DNA of 40,423 nucleotides. Origin: an uncultured bacterium (GTDB taxonomy: Bacteria; Myxococcota_A; UBA796; CAJQPC01). Shown here piece by piece: positions 1 through 9,630 of the stretch; the stretch's first letter is position 1; each line of letters opens with the position of its first letter. Below the pieces are notes generated by a model. The model searched no databases. It was not told the origin of the DNA and saw only the letters and a program-made list of their open reading frames with translations. The stretch covers positions 1 to 40,423 of the forward strand of contig CAJQPC010000119.1 of NCBI GenBank assembly GCA_905480105.1. The letters are read 5' to 3'. A program made the position numbers and the translations under genes.

Positions 1-2008
1 TGGCCTGCGCCATGGCGCCTAAGACAGCACCGCCCACGCCGCCTTCGGGCTCAGCCGAGCCAAGGGTCTCCGGCGCCAAGATGAACTCAGTGATCAGCTC
101 GGGCATCGCGCTCGCCTTGGGAATGCCGCCCAGCCCGCTGACCCGCCAAGCCCCTTGAGGACCCACCTCCAGCTTCTCCGAGAGCGCCGAGCCAATCGAG
201 CGCCCGACAGCTCCCTCCAGCTCAATCTGGGACATGCCCTGGTGGACTGGGCGCCGACCGGCAGAGGTGGTGACGATGCGGCGCAGGGTGACCTCGCCCG
301 TGTCCGGATCTACCAGCAGGTCCACAACGGCAGCATGAAAAGCGACGGAGAGCCCCTCGCGAGGAAGGATAGGCTCCTCCACCCGAATGCGCTTTCGGGA
401 GTTGCGCTTCGCGAGGAGTATGGAGAAGTCTGACGTGCTGCCGCCTACTTCTTGGGCGACGATCTTGACCAAGCGCTGCACCACACGACCCAATGCCGCC
501 TGGATCTCCGAGGGCCACGCCGGGGAAGGCTGAATGCGCGATGTGTCCATGGGCAGTACGACAACGGTGGAGATGGGGAGCTTCAAGGCCCGGCTCACCA
601 GCAGCGCAAAGCGGGTCGGATGGCCTTCGCCAGCGTCCACATAAGGAACGAGCAGACGCACCTTGGCGCCACGCAACTCTATGGAGACCCTGCCGCCCCC
701 TTTAGGCTGGAGACAGCGGAAGGACAGACCCACGCCTCGGCCTGGCAGGGACTTGGCTGACCCGGGGCGACGAAAGGCGGTCAGTGGCGCCTGGGCCAGT
801 CGCTCGGCGGTCTCCACCACTTCTACGCCAACGGCCCAGCGGAGAACGTCTCCAGTGTGCAGAGAGTCCCCGCCTCGAAGCACGTTCACCTTGCGGACCC
901 CGACGGGATTCAGCGCGCGGTAGTTGGCGATCTGATCCATCTGGCGCTCGATGCAGAAGTGCATCGCAGCGATATCGAACTCGGCCAAAGCAGCATTTGG
1001 CGGACGGTTCGTGGCCACCACTACCCCGTGTACAAACACGGAGTCGCAGTGGTAGGGACCCAAGGCATGTAGCAGCACCGTCTCCAATGCCTTGGCCGAG
1101 GACGTGGCGTAGGCTCCCCCGTCTAAGAGCAGGCGGGCTTCTACCCTATGCAGACGGCCCACCTCGTCTACCTGGGTGCGCAGGGTGACCTGGAGAGGGT
1201 GGCGCTTGGCGGTGTAGCGCAGCTGCTCGGTGCGGGAGAGCTGCAGCTTGACGGGCTTGCCGATGCGGATCGCGAGCAGAGCCGCTTGGGCCGCCACCTG
1301 AACCGGCACCTCAGCGCGACAGGAGCGCCCACCACCGATCACCGACTGGATCACGGTGACGGAGCTTAGCTTTAGGGCCTCGAGCAAGGTCTGCTGAACC
1401 CACTCGGGACGCGACATCGTGCCGAAGAGGGTCAGGCTGCCGTCGTCTTCTGGCTTGGCAATGACCCCATGGGTCTCCAGGGGCACCGGATCCTGAGCGC
1501 CCACCTGCCACTCGCACTCGACCCATCGGCCCGATCCACGAACTCCGCCGCGCTCGACTGTGGTGCGTGCAAAGACATTGTCCTGACCGAAGATCTGAAC
1601 TTGGTTGTCCTCGGAGCGGCGGGGGTCCAACAGAGGCTCCAAGGGCTCGTAGCGAACCTGAATGCGCTTCACCGCCGCGCGAGCAGCCCTGAGACTGGGC
1701 GCGCAGACCGCAGCCACTACCTCACCCTCGTAGCGCACGCGCTCGGCGGCCAGCAGGGGCCAGTCCCGACTCTCACCGATGCAGACCACGTTCTCACCAG
1801 GAATGTCCGCGGCCGTGACCACGGTGATTCCTCTCCAGTCAGCCTCCAAGTCCAAGGAGACACCCAGAATCTTGGCGCGCGCATAGGGCGAACGCAGGAG
1901 CACGGCGTGCTGCACTCCCTCCACGGCGACATCGTCCACATAGGCGGCTTTGCCCACGACCTTGCCGCGCGAGTCGATGGGCGCGATCATCCCGCGTTCT
2001 GCTTGCAC
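1..2008 (-). CDS. Xanthine dehydrogenase-like molybdopterin-binding subunit, 3' end outside window
   Basis: An uninterrupted minus-strand frame of about 669 codons runs off the left edge. It reads as the large (Moco-binding) subunit of the xanthine dehydrogenase/aldehyde oxidase family. The N-terminal a/b-hammerhead region (GKAAYVDDV, then RYEGEVVAAVCAP) is followed by the molybdopterin-binding region (RHPLQV, LLLDGGAYA, TNRPPN). The GTG start at 2008 has AGGAG four bases upstream; an in-frame GTG at 2026 is possible. Signature motifs are degraded. The Gly-rich loop reads GGGRSCRAE instead of the usual GGGFGGK type. The Arg-Gly-rich FRGFG-type motif after TNxPPN reads AALAEFD. The GVGE-type segment carrying the catalytic Glu reads GVGG at about residue 660. 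The fold assignment is firm; a working hydroxylase is doubtful. The gene diverges from glgP across 85 bases. Confidence 0.82.
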   Translation of the reverse strand, partial: MQAERGMIAPIDSRGKVVGKAAYVDDVAVEGVQHAVLLRSPYARAKILGVSLDLEADWRGITVVTAADIPGENVVCIGESRDWPLLAAERVRYEGEVVAAVCAPSLRAARAAVKRIQVRYEPLEPLLDPRRSEDNQVQIFGQDNVFARTTVERGGVRGSGRWVECEWQVGAQDPVPLETHGVIAKPEDDGSLTLFGTMSRPEWVQQTLLEALKLSSVTVIQSVIGGGRSCRAEVPVQVAAQAALLAIRIGKPVKLQLSRTEQLRYTAKRHPLQVTLRTQVDEVGRLHRVEARLLLDGGAYATSSAKALETVLLHALGPYHCDSVFVHGVVVATNRPPNAALAEFDIAAMHFCIERQMDQIANYRALNPVGVRKVNVLRGGDSLHTGDVLRWAVGVEVVETAERLAQAPLTAFRRPGSAKSLPGRGVGLSFRCLQPKGGGRVSIELRGAKVRLLVPYVDAGEGHPTRFALLVSRALKLPISTVVVLPMDTSRIQPSPAWPSEIQAALGRVVQRLVKIVAQEVGGSTSDFSILLAKRNSRKRIRVEEPILPREGLSVAFHAAVVDLLVDPDTGEVTLRRIVTTSAGRRPVHQGMSQIELEGAVGRSIGSALSEKLEVGPQGAWRVSGLGGIPKASAMPELITEFILAPETLGSAEPEGGVGGAVLGAMAQA

Positions 2009-2093
2009 CTTGCTCCTCTTACTCACCGCGTCAAGACGACCCCAGCCGTGCTCGTCCTGTGGGTCACCGGTCTGGAGAACTACTGGAGGCCCA

Positions 2094-4130
2094 ATGTCCC
2101 AAACAATGGACAAACTCGCTGGTTTGGCAGGGAACTTATGGTGGTCGTGGGATGCCCAAGCCACCGCCTTATTCGAGGGCTTGGCCCCCAAGCGCTGGCC
2201 ACAGGTCCTGCACAACCCGGTCGCCCTGCTCGAGGATCTCACCCCAGCGGAACGCAACGCTCTGGCCTCGAATCCCGAGACGCAAGGAAACGTGGACAGG
2301 GTCTATGCACGCTTCCAAGCGTGGATGGCCCAGGTGGACACATGGGCGGCGGGCCGCGATTTGCCCCGGGTGCTGTACCTGTCCATGGAGTTCGGTCTGC
2401 ACGAGTCCCTGCGCATCTACTCTGGCGGCCTGGGCGTCTTGGCCGGCGACCACGTGCGCTCGGCCTCCGACTTGGGGTTGGACTTCAGAGGCGTAGGACT
2501 GCTCTACAGCAGCGGCTACTTCCGCCAAGTCCTAGACGACGGAAAACAGCTGGCCGCCTATCCCAATGTGGACCGTTCACGGCTGCCAATCACGCCGGTC
2601 CTGGGCGCCGACGGCACCCCCATCCAGATCCCAATTCCCGATGGAAACCGGGAGTATCAAGCCCGGGCTTGGCGCCTGCAGGTGGGTCGCGTGCACCTGT
2701 ACTTGCTGGACGCCAACCTGCCGGAGAATCCCCCTGATCTACGCGAGGTCACCCGCTCCCTCTACGGCGGCGACACCCGCATGCGCCTGCGCCAGGAGAT
2801 CCTGCTGGGCATCGGCGGCGTGCGGCTGCTCAACGCTCTGGGTGAGCAGGTGGACGTGGTGCACCTCAACGAGGGCCACTGCGCCTTTGCCCCCATGGAG
2901 ATGCTGCGCCAAGCCCAACAAGAGGATCCCAGCGTCACCCACGCACAGATCCGCGAGCGCGTGGTGTTCACCACCCACACCCCCGTTCCCGCCGGCCACG
3001 ACCGCTTCGGCTGGGAGATGGTCAATGCCCACCTGGGCCCATGGCGCAAGCGCGCCGGCTGGACCCCAGGCGCGCTGATGGATCTGGGCCGGGTCACCCC
3101 CAGCGATCTGGACGAGCCCCTGTGCATGACCGTGTTGGCGCTGCGCATGGCACGCGCCAGCAACGGGGTAAGCAAGCTACACGGCCAGGTCTCGCGAGAG
3201 ATGTGGTCCAAGGTGGAGCTGGAGCAGCCCATCGGCCACATCACCAACGGCGTGCACCCCACCTACTGGATGGCCCCGGCCATGCAGGAGATGCTGGACA
3301 CCCACCGGCCCAAGTGGCGCAACCACTGGCGCGACCTGGCGTTTTGGAAAGAGGGAATGGCCAGTCTGGATGACGGGGTGCTCTGGGAGACCCGCCAAGC
3401 GCTCAAGAACCACCTGCTCGACCAGGTACACGCCCATACTGGACAGCGCCTGGACCCCCAAGCTCTGCTCATCGGCTTTGCGCGACGCTTTGCGCCCTAC
3501 AAGCGCGCTGACCTGATCTTCTCCGATGCAGAGCGCCTTCAGGCCATCCTGGAGAGCGGCGCCAGCTTGGTCTTTGCTGGCAAGGCCCACCCCCGCGACA
3601 CCCTGGGCCAGGAGCTCTTGGCCCGCGTCGTGCGTTGGTCCAGAGACCCACTCTTTAAGGGCCAGGTGGCCTTTTTGCAGGGCTACGAGATGCAGCACGG
3701 GCGCTGGATGACCTCGGGATCAGACCTCTGGCTCAACACGCCCCGCCGTCCGCGGGAAGCCAGCGGCACCAGCGGCCAGAAGGTGGTGCTCAACGGTGGC
3801 TTGAACTGCTCCATCCTGGACGGCTGGTGGCCCGAGGCTTTTGACGGTGACAACGGCTTTGCCATTGGCGACACCCGAGACTGGGTGGACACACAGGCCC
3901 AGGATGCCCACGACGCCGAGGTGCTCTACACCCTGCTCGAGAACCAAGTCCTGCCATCCTTTCGAAAGAAAAGCGACTGGCTGCGCCGGGTAAAGCACTC
4001 GATGGCCACAGGCATACCGGTGTTCAACACCCACCGCATGGTCGCGCAGTATGCAGAGAGCATGTACCGCACGCAGAACACCGTCCACGCAGACAACAGC
4101 GGCCACGCAGGGAGCAGCGTTCGCGGTTAG
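2094..4130 (+). CDS. glgP: Glycogen/alpha-glucan phosphorylase (GT35, DUF3417 type)
   Basis: This 678-residue cytoplasmic enzyme removes glucose-1-phosphate from alpha-1,4-glucans such as glycogen. The N-terminus ([10 protein letters not shown], then NPVALLEDL) is the DUF3417 segment typical of the short bacterial phosphorylases found in Thermus, Thermotoga and actinobacteria. The GT35 core follows, with [30 protein letters not shown] and [11 protein letters not shown]. The PLP-binding lysine is K563 in EASGTSGQK, followed by [11 protein letters not shown]. The frame is open back to 1950, but the ATG at 2094 is chosen because GGAGG lies four bases upstream and family similarity starts there. 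The ATP-grasp gene begins 9 bases after the stop, so the two are probably cotranscribed. Confidence 0.95.
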   Translation: MSQTMDKLAGLAGNLWWSWDAQATALFEGLAPKRWPQVLHNPVALLEDLTPAERNALASNPETQGNVDRVYARFQAWMAQVDTWAAGRDLPRVLYLSMEFGLHESLRIYSGGLGVLAGDHVRSASDLGLDFRGVGLLYSSGYFRQVLDDGKQLAAYPNVDRSRLPITPVLGADGTPIQIPIPDGNREYQARAWRLQVGRVHLYLLDANLPENPPDLREVTRSLYGGDTRMRLRQEILLGIGGVRLLNALGEQVDVVHLNEGHCAFAPMEMLRQAQQEDPSVTHAQIRERVVFTTHTPVPAGHDRFGWEMVNAHLGPWRKRAGWTPGALMDLGRVTPSDLDEPLCMTVLALRMARASNGVSKLHGQVSREMWSKVELEQPIGHITNGVHPTYWMAPAMQEMLDTHRPKWRNHWRDLAFWKEGMASLDDGVLWETRQALKNHLLDQVHAHTGQRLDPQALLIGFARRFAPYKRADLIFSDAERLQAILESGASLVFAGKAHPRDTLGQELLARVVRWSRDPLFKGQVAFLQGYEMQHGRWMTSGSDLWLNTPRRPREASGTSGQKVVLNGGLNCSILDGWWPEAFDGDNGFAIGDTRDWVDTQAQDAHDAEVLYTLLENQVLPSFRKKSDWLRRVKHSMATGIPVFNTHRMVAQYAESMYRTQNTVHADNSGHAGSSVRG

Positions 4131-4139
4131 AGCTGGACA

Positions 4140-5057
4140 ATGAGCCTGCTCGTCCTGATCCGCCCCCGCCCGGGTGCGCCCCCACCTCCGGAGTCCTGGC
4201 CGGTGGGTCGGGCTGCTCTGGGCTTGGTGGCGGAAGGGATTCCGGTGTCTTTTGGCGGACTGGTGCCCAGGCCAGGGGGATGGACCCCCTGCGAGGATGC
4301 GCCCTCCATCGTCTACGACCGCTTCCCATCCTGGAGCTTTCCCCAAGAGTACGCGGAGCTGACCCGGAGACTGCAGGTCCCGATCAGCAATCCACCGCGC
4401 ATCCAAGCCCTGTGCCGAGACAAGCTGGCCACCCAAGCGGCCCTGGAAGCGGCGGGCATCTCCATGCCCCCGGTCAGTGCTCACCCCAGCCAGGAGCTGC
4501 TACGAGAGTGGGGCGGCGGATTCCTCAAACCCCAGTTTGGCGGGCTGGGACGCGGGGTCCAATACCTGCGCCCGGGAGACCCCATTGCCAGCCACCTGCC
4601 CGGCGCCACGGGAGTGCTGGAGCCTGCGATTCTACAGGCGCCCATTGTGCCAAAACAGGGGCCCTACACCTCTCTGCGCGCCCTGGTACAGCGTGAGAAC
4701 AATGCTTGGATCTGTGCCCCCATCGTGGCCCGCGTCAGCCACGATCCAGTCTCGAATGTGGACCGCGGCGCCCAAGCACTGCCCGCCCAAGACCTGCTCT
4801 CCCCCCTCCAGCTTCAGCGCGTGCAAGAGGTCGCTATCGGCGCGGCCCAAGCCTTGGCCGATGCCTGGACCTGCGAGCTCGGGGTAGACCTACTCATCGA
4901 CCCCGTAAGCAAGGCCAGCGTCTCCGTCATCGAGATCAACGGCGTGCCCAAGGGCCGCGGCGCCGTGCTCGCCCAGAAGGACCCTGCCCGCTTTGAGGCC
5001 GCCTACCAAGCAGCGTTGGAGCGCCCTCTACGCTGGTTGTGGGAGAGAGCCCCTTAG
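4140..5057 (+). CDS. ATP-grasp family ligase, substrate unknown
   Basis: This 305-residue protein resembles the ATP-grasp superfamily (RimK/glutathione synthetase/YheC-like). Visible features are an N-terminal pre-ATP-grasp region, RDKLATQAALEAAGI introducing the ATP-grasp fold, GGFLKPQFGGLGRGV as the nucleotide-binding lysine and glycine-rich loop, LGVDLLID supplying an acidic metal ligand, and the EINGVPKGRG segment near the end that matches the ExN metal-binding motif. Such enzymes join a carboxylate to an amine or thiol through an acylphosphate. The substrate cannot be read from the sequence. The gene starts 9 bases after glgP and has only a weak ribosome site, which suggests translational coupling. 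It ends 18 bases before the convergent EEP lipoprotein gene. Confidence 0.8.
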   Translation: MSLLVLIRPRPGAPPPPESWPVGRAALGLVAEGIPVSFGGLVPRPGGWTPCEDAPSIVYDRFPSWSFPQEYAELTRRLQVPISNPPRIQALCRDKLATQAALEAAGISMPPVSAHPSQELLREWGGGFLKPQFGGLGRGVQYLRPGDPIASHLPGATGVLEPAILQAPIVPKQGPYTSLRALVQRENNAWICAPIVARVSHDPVSNVDRGAQALPAQDLLSPLQLQRVQEVAIGAAQALADAWTCELGVDLLIDPVSKASVSVIEINGVPKGRGAVLAQKDPARFEAAYQAALERPLRWLWERAP

Positions 5058-5075
5058 GCAGACCCCTCTCCAGCC

Positions 5076-5891
5076 TCACTCCGTCGACCACGCCAAGTCC
5101 ACCGCGATGGGGTCATGGTCGCTCAGCGGCACACCATCGGGGTCAAACCACGGCTCTACCCGCCAGTCGTTGGGCGTCAGGTCCACGCTGCCCGGGCGCA
5201 GCAAAATGCGGTCGATTCGACCTGGCTCCGCGCAGCCCAAGATATCGCAGACATCCTCAAACCCAGCGTCCCAAAAGACCTGGAGGGGCTCCAGGTCATC
5301 GGGGTCATCCCCGTGCAGGTTGGTGTCGCCAATGACCACGACGCTTCGGTCCCCAGCCTGGGCCAAGGCGTACTCGGTCAGCTCCACCGCATGGCTTAGG
5401 CGGGCAGCGTTGTCCTCGTCCCCGCCACCCGCTTCCATGTGCGTGTTGAGCACATCGATCTCTTCCTCCCCAAGGGAGAGACGCACCCACTGAAACCCCT
5501 TGCTGGCCAGGCAGTCTCCAGATCCCGTACTCACACCCCCGTAGCACTGGGTGTAGTGAATGCCTTCGGCCTGCACGATTTCCATCATCGAGAGCACCCC
5601 CAAACCCGAGCCATAGGCCCGCGAGTCCTCTACCTCCGCCGAGAAGCGCTCCTGAAAGGCATGGGGCGCGTCCGCAACCAAGGCCTGGTGGTTTGCGTCG
5701 TCAAAGTCTTCTTGCAGGCCGATTAGGTCGTGCTCAATCAGCAGCGGCGCGATCTGCAGCATGCGGTCCGGCGTGTCATCGCCGGTGATGACGCTGGGCA
5801 GTCCATGCACGTTGTAGGAAAGAACCGAGAAGCTGCCCTGGGTGGGCAGCGGCTCAGTACACGCAAAGAGAGGCAGAGTCAGGAGCAACAT
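5076..5891 (-). CDS. Endonuclease/exonuclease/phosphatase (EEP) family lipoprotein
   Basis: This 271-residue secreted lipoprotein has a short leader ending in the lipobox LFAC (Cys11) with no basic residue before it. The rest is an EEP-fold metal-dependent phosphoesterase. It shows LSYNVHGLP (catalytic Asn), LIGLQED (metal-binding Glu), LNTHMEAGGG (catalytic His region), VVIGDTNLHGDD (Asp/Asn pair), RIDRIL, and the C-terminal SDHDPIAV catalytic Asp-His. All core positions appear intact. The family includes DNases, sphingomyelinases and inositol-phosphate phosphatases, so the substrate is open. It follows ilvE on the same strand after 54 bases and may be the last gene of that operon. Confidence 0.88.
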   Translation of the reverse strand: MLLLTLPLFACTEPLPTQGSFSVLSYNVHGLPSVITGDDTPDRMLQIAPLLIEHDLIGLQEDFDDANHQALVADAPHAFQERFSAEVEDSRAYGSGLGVLSMMEIVQAEGIHYTQCYGGVSTGSGDCLASKGFQWVRLSLGEEEIDVLNTHMEAGGGDEDNAARLSHAVELTEYALAQAGDRSVVVIGDTNLHGDDPDDLEPLQVFWDAGFEDVCDILGCAEPGRIDRILLRPGSVDLTPNDWRVEPWFDPDGVPLSDHDPIAVDLAWSTE

Positions 5892-5945
5892 GCCCTGACC
5901 CTACCTCCATTCTCACGCGAAGGGAAAGTCCCCAGGCGCCAAGCC

Positions 5946-6869
5946 TTAGACCGTGTAGGTCGTGATGCTGGGCAACATCCAGTCCACCTTGCCCGCCACA
6001 CCCTCCAAGTAGGTCTTTTGAACCTGCTTGCAGATGGCTCCGGGGCTGCCGTTGCCCACCGTACGGTGGTCGATCTCCCGAATGGGGGTGACCTCTGCTG
6101 CCGTACCGGTCATGAAGACCTCGTCGGCCACGTACAGAGCGTCGCGTCCGAAGGTGGTCTCGATGACCTCGTGGCCATGCCTGCGCATGATCTCGATCGC
6201 CGTCTCCCGAGTGATTCCACCCAGGATGTTGGTGATCGGAGGGGTCTTGATCTTGCCGTAGCGAATGGCGAAGAGGTTCTCGCCAGTGCCCTCGGCGACG
6301 TAGCCGTTCTGGTCCAGCATGATGGCTTCTTCGTAGCCATGATCAATGGCCTCGTAGCGGGCCAGAATGCTGTTCACGTAGTGACCAACGACCTTGGCAC
6401 GCTGCAGGTTCGAGTTCACCGCATGACGCGTAAAGCTGCTCGTTCCTGCGCGGATGCCCTTGTTCATCCCCTCTTCACCCAAGTACGCGCCCCAAGGCCA
6501 CACGGCGATGGCCACGTGCACCTGGTTTTTCTGGGCGCCAAGACCCATCTGCCCATGGCCCAGATAGACCAAGGGCCGGATGTAGCCGGCGTTGAGCTTG
6601 TTGGCCTTGAGGGTCTGCAAGCAGGCCTCGCGGATCTGCTCAAAGGTATAGGGCATCGCAATGCGGCACATCTTGGCACTGTCGAACAGGCGGCTGATGT
6701 GCTGATCCAACTTAAAGATGCCGCCACTTCCATCGGCCTGCGCGTAGGAACGAATGCCCTCGAACACACCCAGACCGTAGTGCAGCGTGTGTGAGAGCAC
6801 GTGCACATTGGCTTGGTCATAGGGGACCATCTTGCCGTCCATCCAAATAACGTCGGAACGAATGGACAT
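5946..6869 (-). CDS. ilvE: Branched-chain amino acid aminotransferase
   Basis: This 307-residue PLP enzyme (fold type IV) interconverts leucine, isoleucine and valine with their 2-oxo acids using glutamate/2-oxoglutarate. Family motifs include HTLHYGLGVFEGIR near the N-terminus, YIRPLVYLG, the PLP lysine K159 in NLQRAKVVGHYVNS, EEAIMLDQNGYVAEGTGEN, LGGITRETAIEI and the C-terminal FMTGTAAEVTPI. The length is normal for IlvE. The ATG shares its first base with the stop of the upstream M16-like gene (TAATG), so translation is probably coupled. Finding an amino acid biosynthesis gene downstream of two exported peptidase-like proteins is unexpected. Confidence 0.96.
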   Translation of the reverse strand: MSIRSDVIWMDGKMVPYDQANVHVLSHTLHYGLGVFEGIRSYAQADGSGGIFKLDQHISRLFDSAKMCRIAMPYTFEQIREACLQTLKANKLNAGYIRPLVYLGHGQMGLGAQKNQVHVAIAVWPWGAYLGEEGMNKGIRAGTSSFTRHAVNSNLQRAKVVGHYVNSILARYEAIDHGYEEAIMLDQNGYVAEGTGENLFAIRYGKIKTPPITNILGGITRETAIEIMRRHGHEVIETTFGRDALYVADEVFMTGTAAEVTPIREIDHRTVGNGSPGAICKQVQKTYLEGVAGKVDWMLPSITTYTV

Positions 6870-8308
6870 TAATTGTCCTCCACGACGTTCCCGTCCAGAT
6901 CCAAGACAACCACCGGGTAGCCAAGCGCGACGATGGGGGCCTTGATCGACGCCAAATCGCCCACGACGGTCACCACAAGGGGCTGACTGGCCACCTGCTC
7001 CACGAAAGTGGACTGGGCCTTCTCCGGAGTCACGCCCTGCACACCGGGGATGTACATCTCCTCCCAGTTCTCAGGCAGACCGTAGCGCCACACGGTGGAC
7101 CGGCTGCCCACCAGGTAGTCCACAGTCTCAAAGGAGCCGGGGTAGCCCAACACGCGGTTGGACTTGGCGTACTCGACCTCGTCGACCGTCAAGGGCCGCT
7201 CGGCCTGCACCTGGGCCAGCTCAGCGAAGAGCTCAGACATGGCGGGGGCAGTCACCTCGGACTGAACCGAGGAGGACGCCACCCACAGAGCACCGGCCTG
7301 GTTGTTGTAAATGCCGCTGCGGGCACCGTAGGTGTAGCCCTTGTCTTCGCGCAGGTTCATGTTCAGACGGGCCATGAACATGCCACCCCAAGCAGAGTTT
7401 CCGACCATCAGGTCCCAGTACTCGGGCTGGTCCCGTGCAGGAACAAAACGAACGGCCTTGACCATGGACTGAGCCGCGCCGGGCTTGTCCACCAGGTAGA
7501 TGGTGGTCTCGGTGGGCTGGATGGTCTCGATCTCGGGAAGCACTGCAGCCTTGCCGGGTGCGACGCTACCAAGGCGCGCCTCCAGCAAGGGCTGGATCTC
7601 CGCAAGGGTGATGTCACCGCCGACCAGGAGCGTGCCGTTGGAGGGCACCAAGTGGGTCTGATACCAGGCCTTCATGTCCTTGGTGCTGATCGCCTTGAGG
7701 CTGGCCTCTGTGGTGGTCCGGCCCTCGTAGGTACTTCCGTAGATCAGCCGGTCGGTCACGATCCAAGCCATGGAGTCGGGATTTGTGCGAGCAGATTCCA
7801 GATCCAAGATCCGTTGATTCTGGATGCGCGTCCACTCGCTCTTGGGGAAGGTGGGCTCCAGCAGCACCTCGGCCCAGATGTCCAGCGTGGGCTCCAGGTT
7901 CTTCTTCAGGCTGTCGGCGCGAACCGTGGCCGAATCCGAGCTGGCGTTGCTGCTCACGGAGCTGGCCAGCGCCTTGAGATCCGCAGAGATCTGCTTTCCG
8001 TCACGGTCACCTGCACCCTCGTTGAGCATGTCCATGCTCACGCTGGCCAGACCCTCGTGCTTGGCTTTGTCGGTCCAGGAGCCGGTGTTGAACACGGCGC
8101 GCACCTGCACCACGGGCAACTCGTGGTTCTCGACCACGACCACCTTCATGCCATTGGACAGGGTCCCCGTCTGGATGACCGGCAAGGTGAAGTTGCTGCT
8201 CTCCAAGGGGCCAGGTTTGGAGCGGTCCACAGTGGGAGCTGGAGGGGCCATTTCTACGACAGGCTCAACCTGCTTGGGGCAAGCGAGCATCAGGCTGAGG
8301 AAAATCAT
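6869..8308 (-). CDS. M16 peptidase-like lipoprotein lacking the zinc site
   Basis: This 479-residue protein has a short lipoprotein leader (lipobox MLAC, Cys10), a Pro-rich spacer and two M16 (insulinase-like) domains. The start of the first domain (LSNGMKVVVVENHELPVVQVRAVFNTGSW) aligns with catalytic M16 proteins. Where the HxxEH zinc motif should be, the sequence reads KHEGLASVSMDML, so it should be catalytically inactive. In bacteria such proteins commonly pair with an active M16 partner to form a heterodimer. That partner is encoded immediately upstream and the two genes overlap by four bases (ATGA). It probably acts in the periplasm, anchored to a membrane. Confidence 0.9.
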   Translation of the reverse strand: MIFLSLMLACPKQVEPVVEMAPPAPTVDRSKPGPLESSNFTLPVIQTGTLSNGMKVVVVENHELPVVQVRAVFNTGSWTDKAKHEGLASVSMDMLNEGAGDRDGKQISADLKALASSVSSNASSDSATVRADSLKKNLEPTLDIWAEVLLEPTFPKSEWTRIQNQRILDLESARTNPDSMAWIVTDRLIYGSTYEGRTTTEASLKAISTKDMKAWYQTHLVPSNGTLLVGGDITLAEIQPLLEARLGSVAPGKAAVLPEIETIQPTETTIYLVDKPGAAQSMVKAVRFVPARDQPEYWDLMVGNSAWGGMFMARLNMNLREDKGYTYGARSGIYNNQAGALWVASSSVQSEVTAPAMSELFAELAQVQAERPLTVDEVEYAKSNRVLGYPGSFETVDYLVGSRSTVWRYGLPENWEEMYIPGVQGVTPEKAQSTFVEQVASQPLVVTVVGDLASIKAPIVALGYPVVVLDLDGNVVEDN

Positions 8309-9630
8309 TGTGCTGCCTCGGCGGGGGGCGAGATGTGAAGAACCACGCGGCCTGGAGACGCCAAGGTGTCCTTGGCGGCCTGGAGTACGCTCTCGGGGGT
8401 GCTGTCCAAGTAGCGTTGCAGGTCGTTCTGCAGGTAGCCGGGGTCACCGGCCAAGAAGTTGTAGGAGTTCAGCCGGTCAGCCTTGGCCGAGACGGTGCTC
8501 AATCCGTAGATGAACTGCGCTTCGTACTGCACCTTGCCCACGCTGACCTCGGTCTCCGTGGGGCCTTCTTCCATGAACTCTGCGAGCAGAGCGTCGGTGG
8601 CGGCCACGATCTCATCGGTCGTGTGACCCTCCGCAGGAACCGCCTGGATGACGTACATGCCGTCCAGGTAGCGAGAGACTTGGTAGGCGCTGATGCTCTT
8701 GGCGATCTGGTCTTCGATGACCAGCTTGCCGTACAAGCGGGAGTCTTTGCCGTCGGTGAGCAGGCTGGAGAGCAGGTCCAGATCGGCGTCGCCCGACTCA
8801 TAGAGGGCGGGACTGGGCCAAGCCATCCACACCTGGGCGTAGGGCACGCCCTGCTCTTCCTGACGAACCACCACTTCTTCGGTCATCTCGAAGTTGTTGG
8901 TGTCGGGGACCACGCGCTCTGGCAGTGGGGTCTCACCGGCAGGGATGGTGCCAAAGTACTGCTCAATCAGGCCCTTTGCTGTGGCCGGATCAAAGTCACC
9001 GGCCACGACCAGCACCGCGTTGTTGGGCACGTACCACTGGTCGTAGAAGCCTTGAACGTCGTCCAATGTGGCCGCGTCCAGATCCTCGTGAGAGCCGATG
9101 GTGGTGTGGTGGTAGGGGTGGCCGACCGGGAAGAGCTTGTCTTGGAGGGTCACCCAGCTGGTCCCGAAGGGACGGTTCTCGTAGCGCTGACGGCGCTCGT
9201 TGCGAACCACTTCCTTTTGATTGTCCAGGCGCTCTTGGTCAATCACCAAGAAGCCCATGCGGTCCGCCTCGCCCCAAAGGGCCAGGGGAAGGTAGGCGCT
9301 GGGCACACCCTCGAAGTAGTTGGTGCGGTCCCCGTTGGTGGTTCCGTTGACCCGGGCGCCCACTTCTTGCAGGTTGCCAAAATAGTCTTGATCGTTGTTC
9401 TCAGACCCCTGGAACATCAGGTGCTCAAAGAGGTGGGCAAAGCCCGTTCGGCCTTCGACCTCGTCCTTGGAGCCAACGTGGTACCAAACGTTGACCTGAA
9501 CCACCGGGACGCTGTGGTCCTCGGAGAAGATGACCTTTAGGCCATTGTCCAGGGTATAAGTCTCATAAGGAATACTCAGGTCTTGGGCCTGAGCCGCGGG
9601 CGTGGCCAGCATCATCGCCAGTGCGAGCAT
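8305..9630 (-). CDS. Zinc-dependent M16 family peptidase, exported
   Basis: This 441-residue protein has an N-terminal signal peptide (hydrophobic, ending ATPAAQAQ) with a probable signal peptidase I site near residue 16. The mature part is a pitrilysin/processing-peptidase-type M16 protein. The inverted zinc motif HLFEH is at residues 66-70 and the third zinc ligand is probably E145 in VVRNERR, 74 residues downstream, which is the usual family spacing. The second, non-catalytic M16 domain follows (ALYESGDADLDLLSSLLTDG). The start at 9630 has GGAG seven bases upstream. It is the first gene of an overlapping operon with the inactive M16 partner and ilvE. It probably degrades peptides in the periplasm. 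Confidence 0.93.
   Translation of the reverse strand: MLALAMMLATPAAQAQDLSIPYETYTLDNGLKVIFSEDHSVPVVQVNVWYHVGSKDEVEGRTGFAHLFEHLMFQGSENNDQDYFGNLQEVGARVNGTTNGDRTNYFEGVPSAYLPLALWGEADRMGFLVIDQERLDNQKEVVRNERRQRYENRPFGTSWVTLQDKLFPVGHPYHHTTIGSHEDLDAATLDDVQGFYDQWYVPNNAVLVVAGDFDPATAKGLIEQYFGTIPAGETPLPERVVPDTNNFEMTEEVVVRQEEQGVPYAQVWMAWPSPALYESGDADLDLLSSLLTDGKDSRLYGKLVIEDQIAKSISAYQVSRYLDGMYVIQAVPAEGHTTDEIVAATDALLAEFMEEGPTETEVSVGKVQYEAQFIYGLSTVSAKADRLNSYNFLAGDPGYLQNDLQRYLDSTPESVLQAAKDTLASPGRVVLHISPPAEAAQ

Noticed and set aside
1469..2737. 422-codon plus-strand frame at the start of the window
   Set aside because: It overlaps both the molybdenum-hydroxylase-like gene (antisense) and glgP (another phase), each of which has clear family motifs.
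8308..9540. 410-codon plus-strand frame antisense to the M16 peptidase
   Set aside because: Val/His/Gly-rich antisense translation with no motif; the minus strand carries the HxxEH peptidase.
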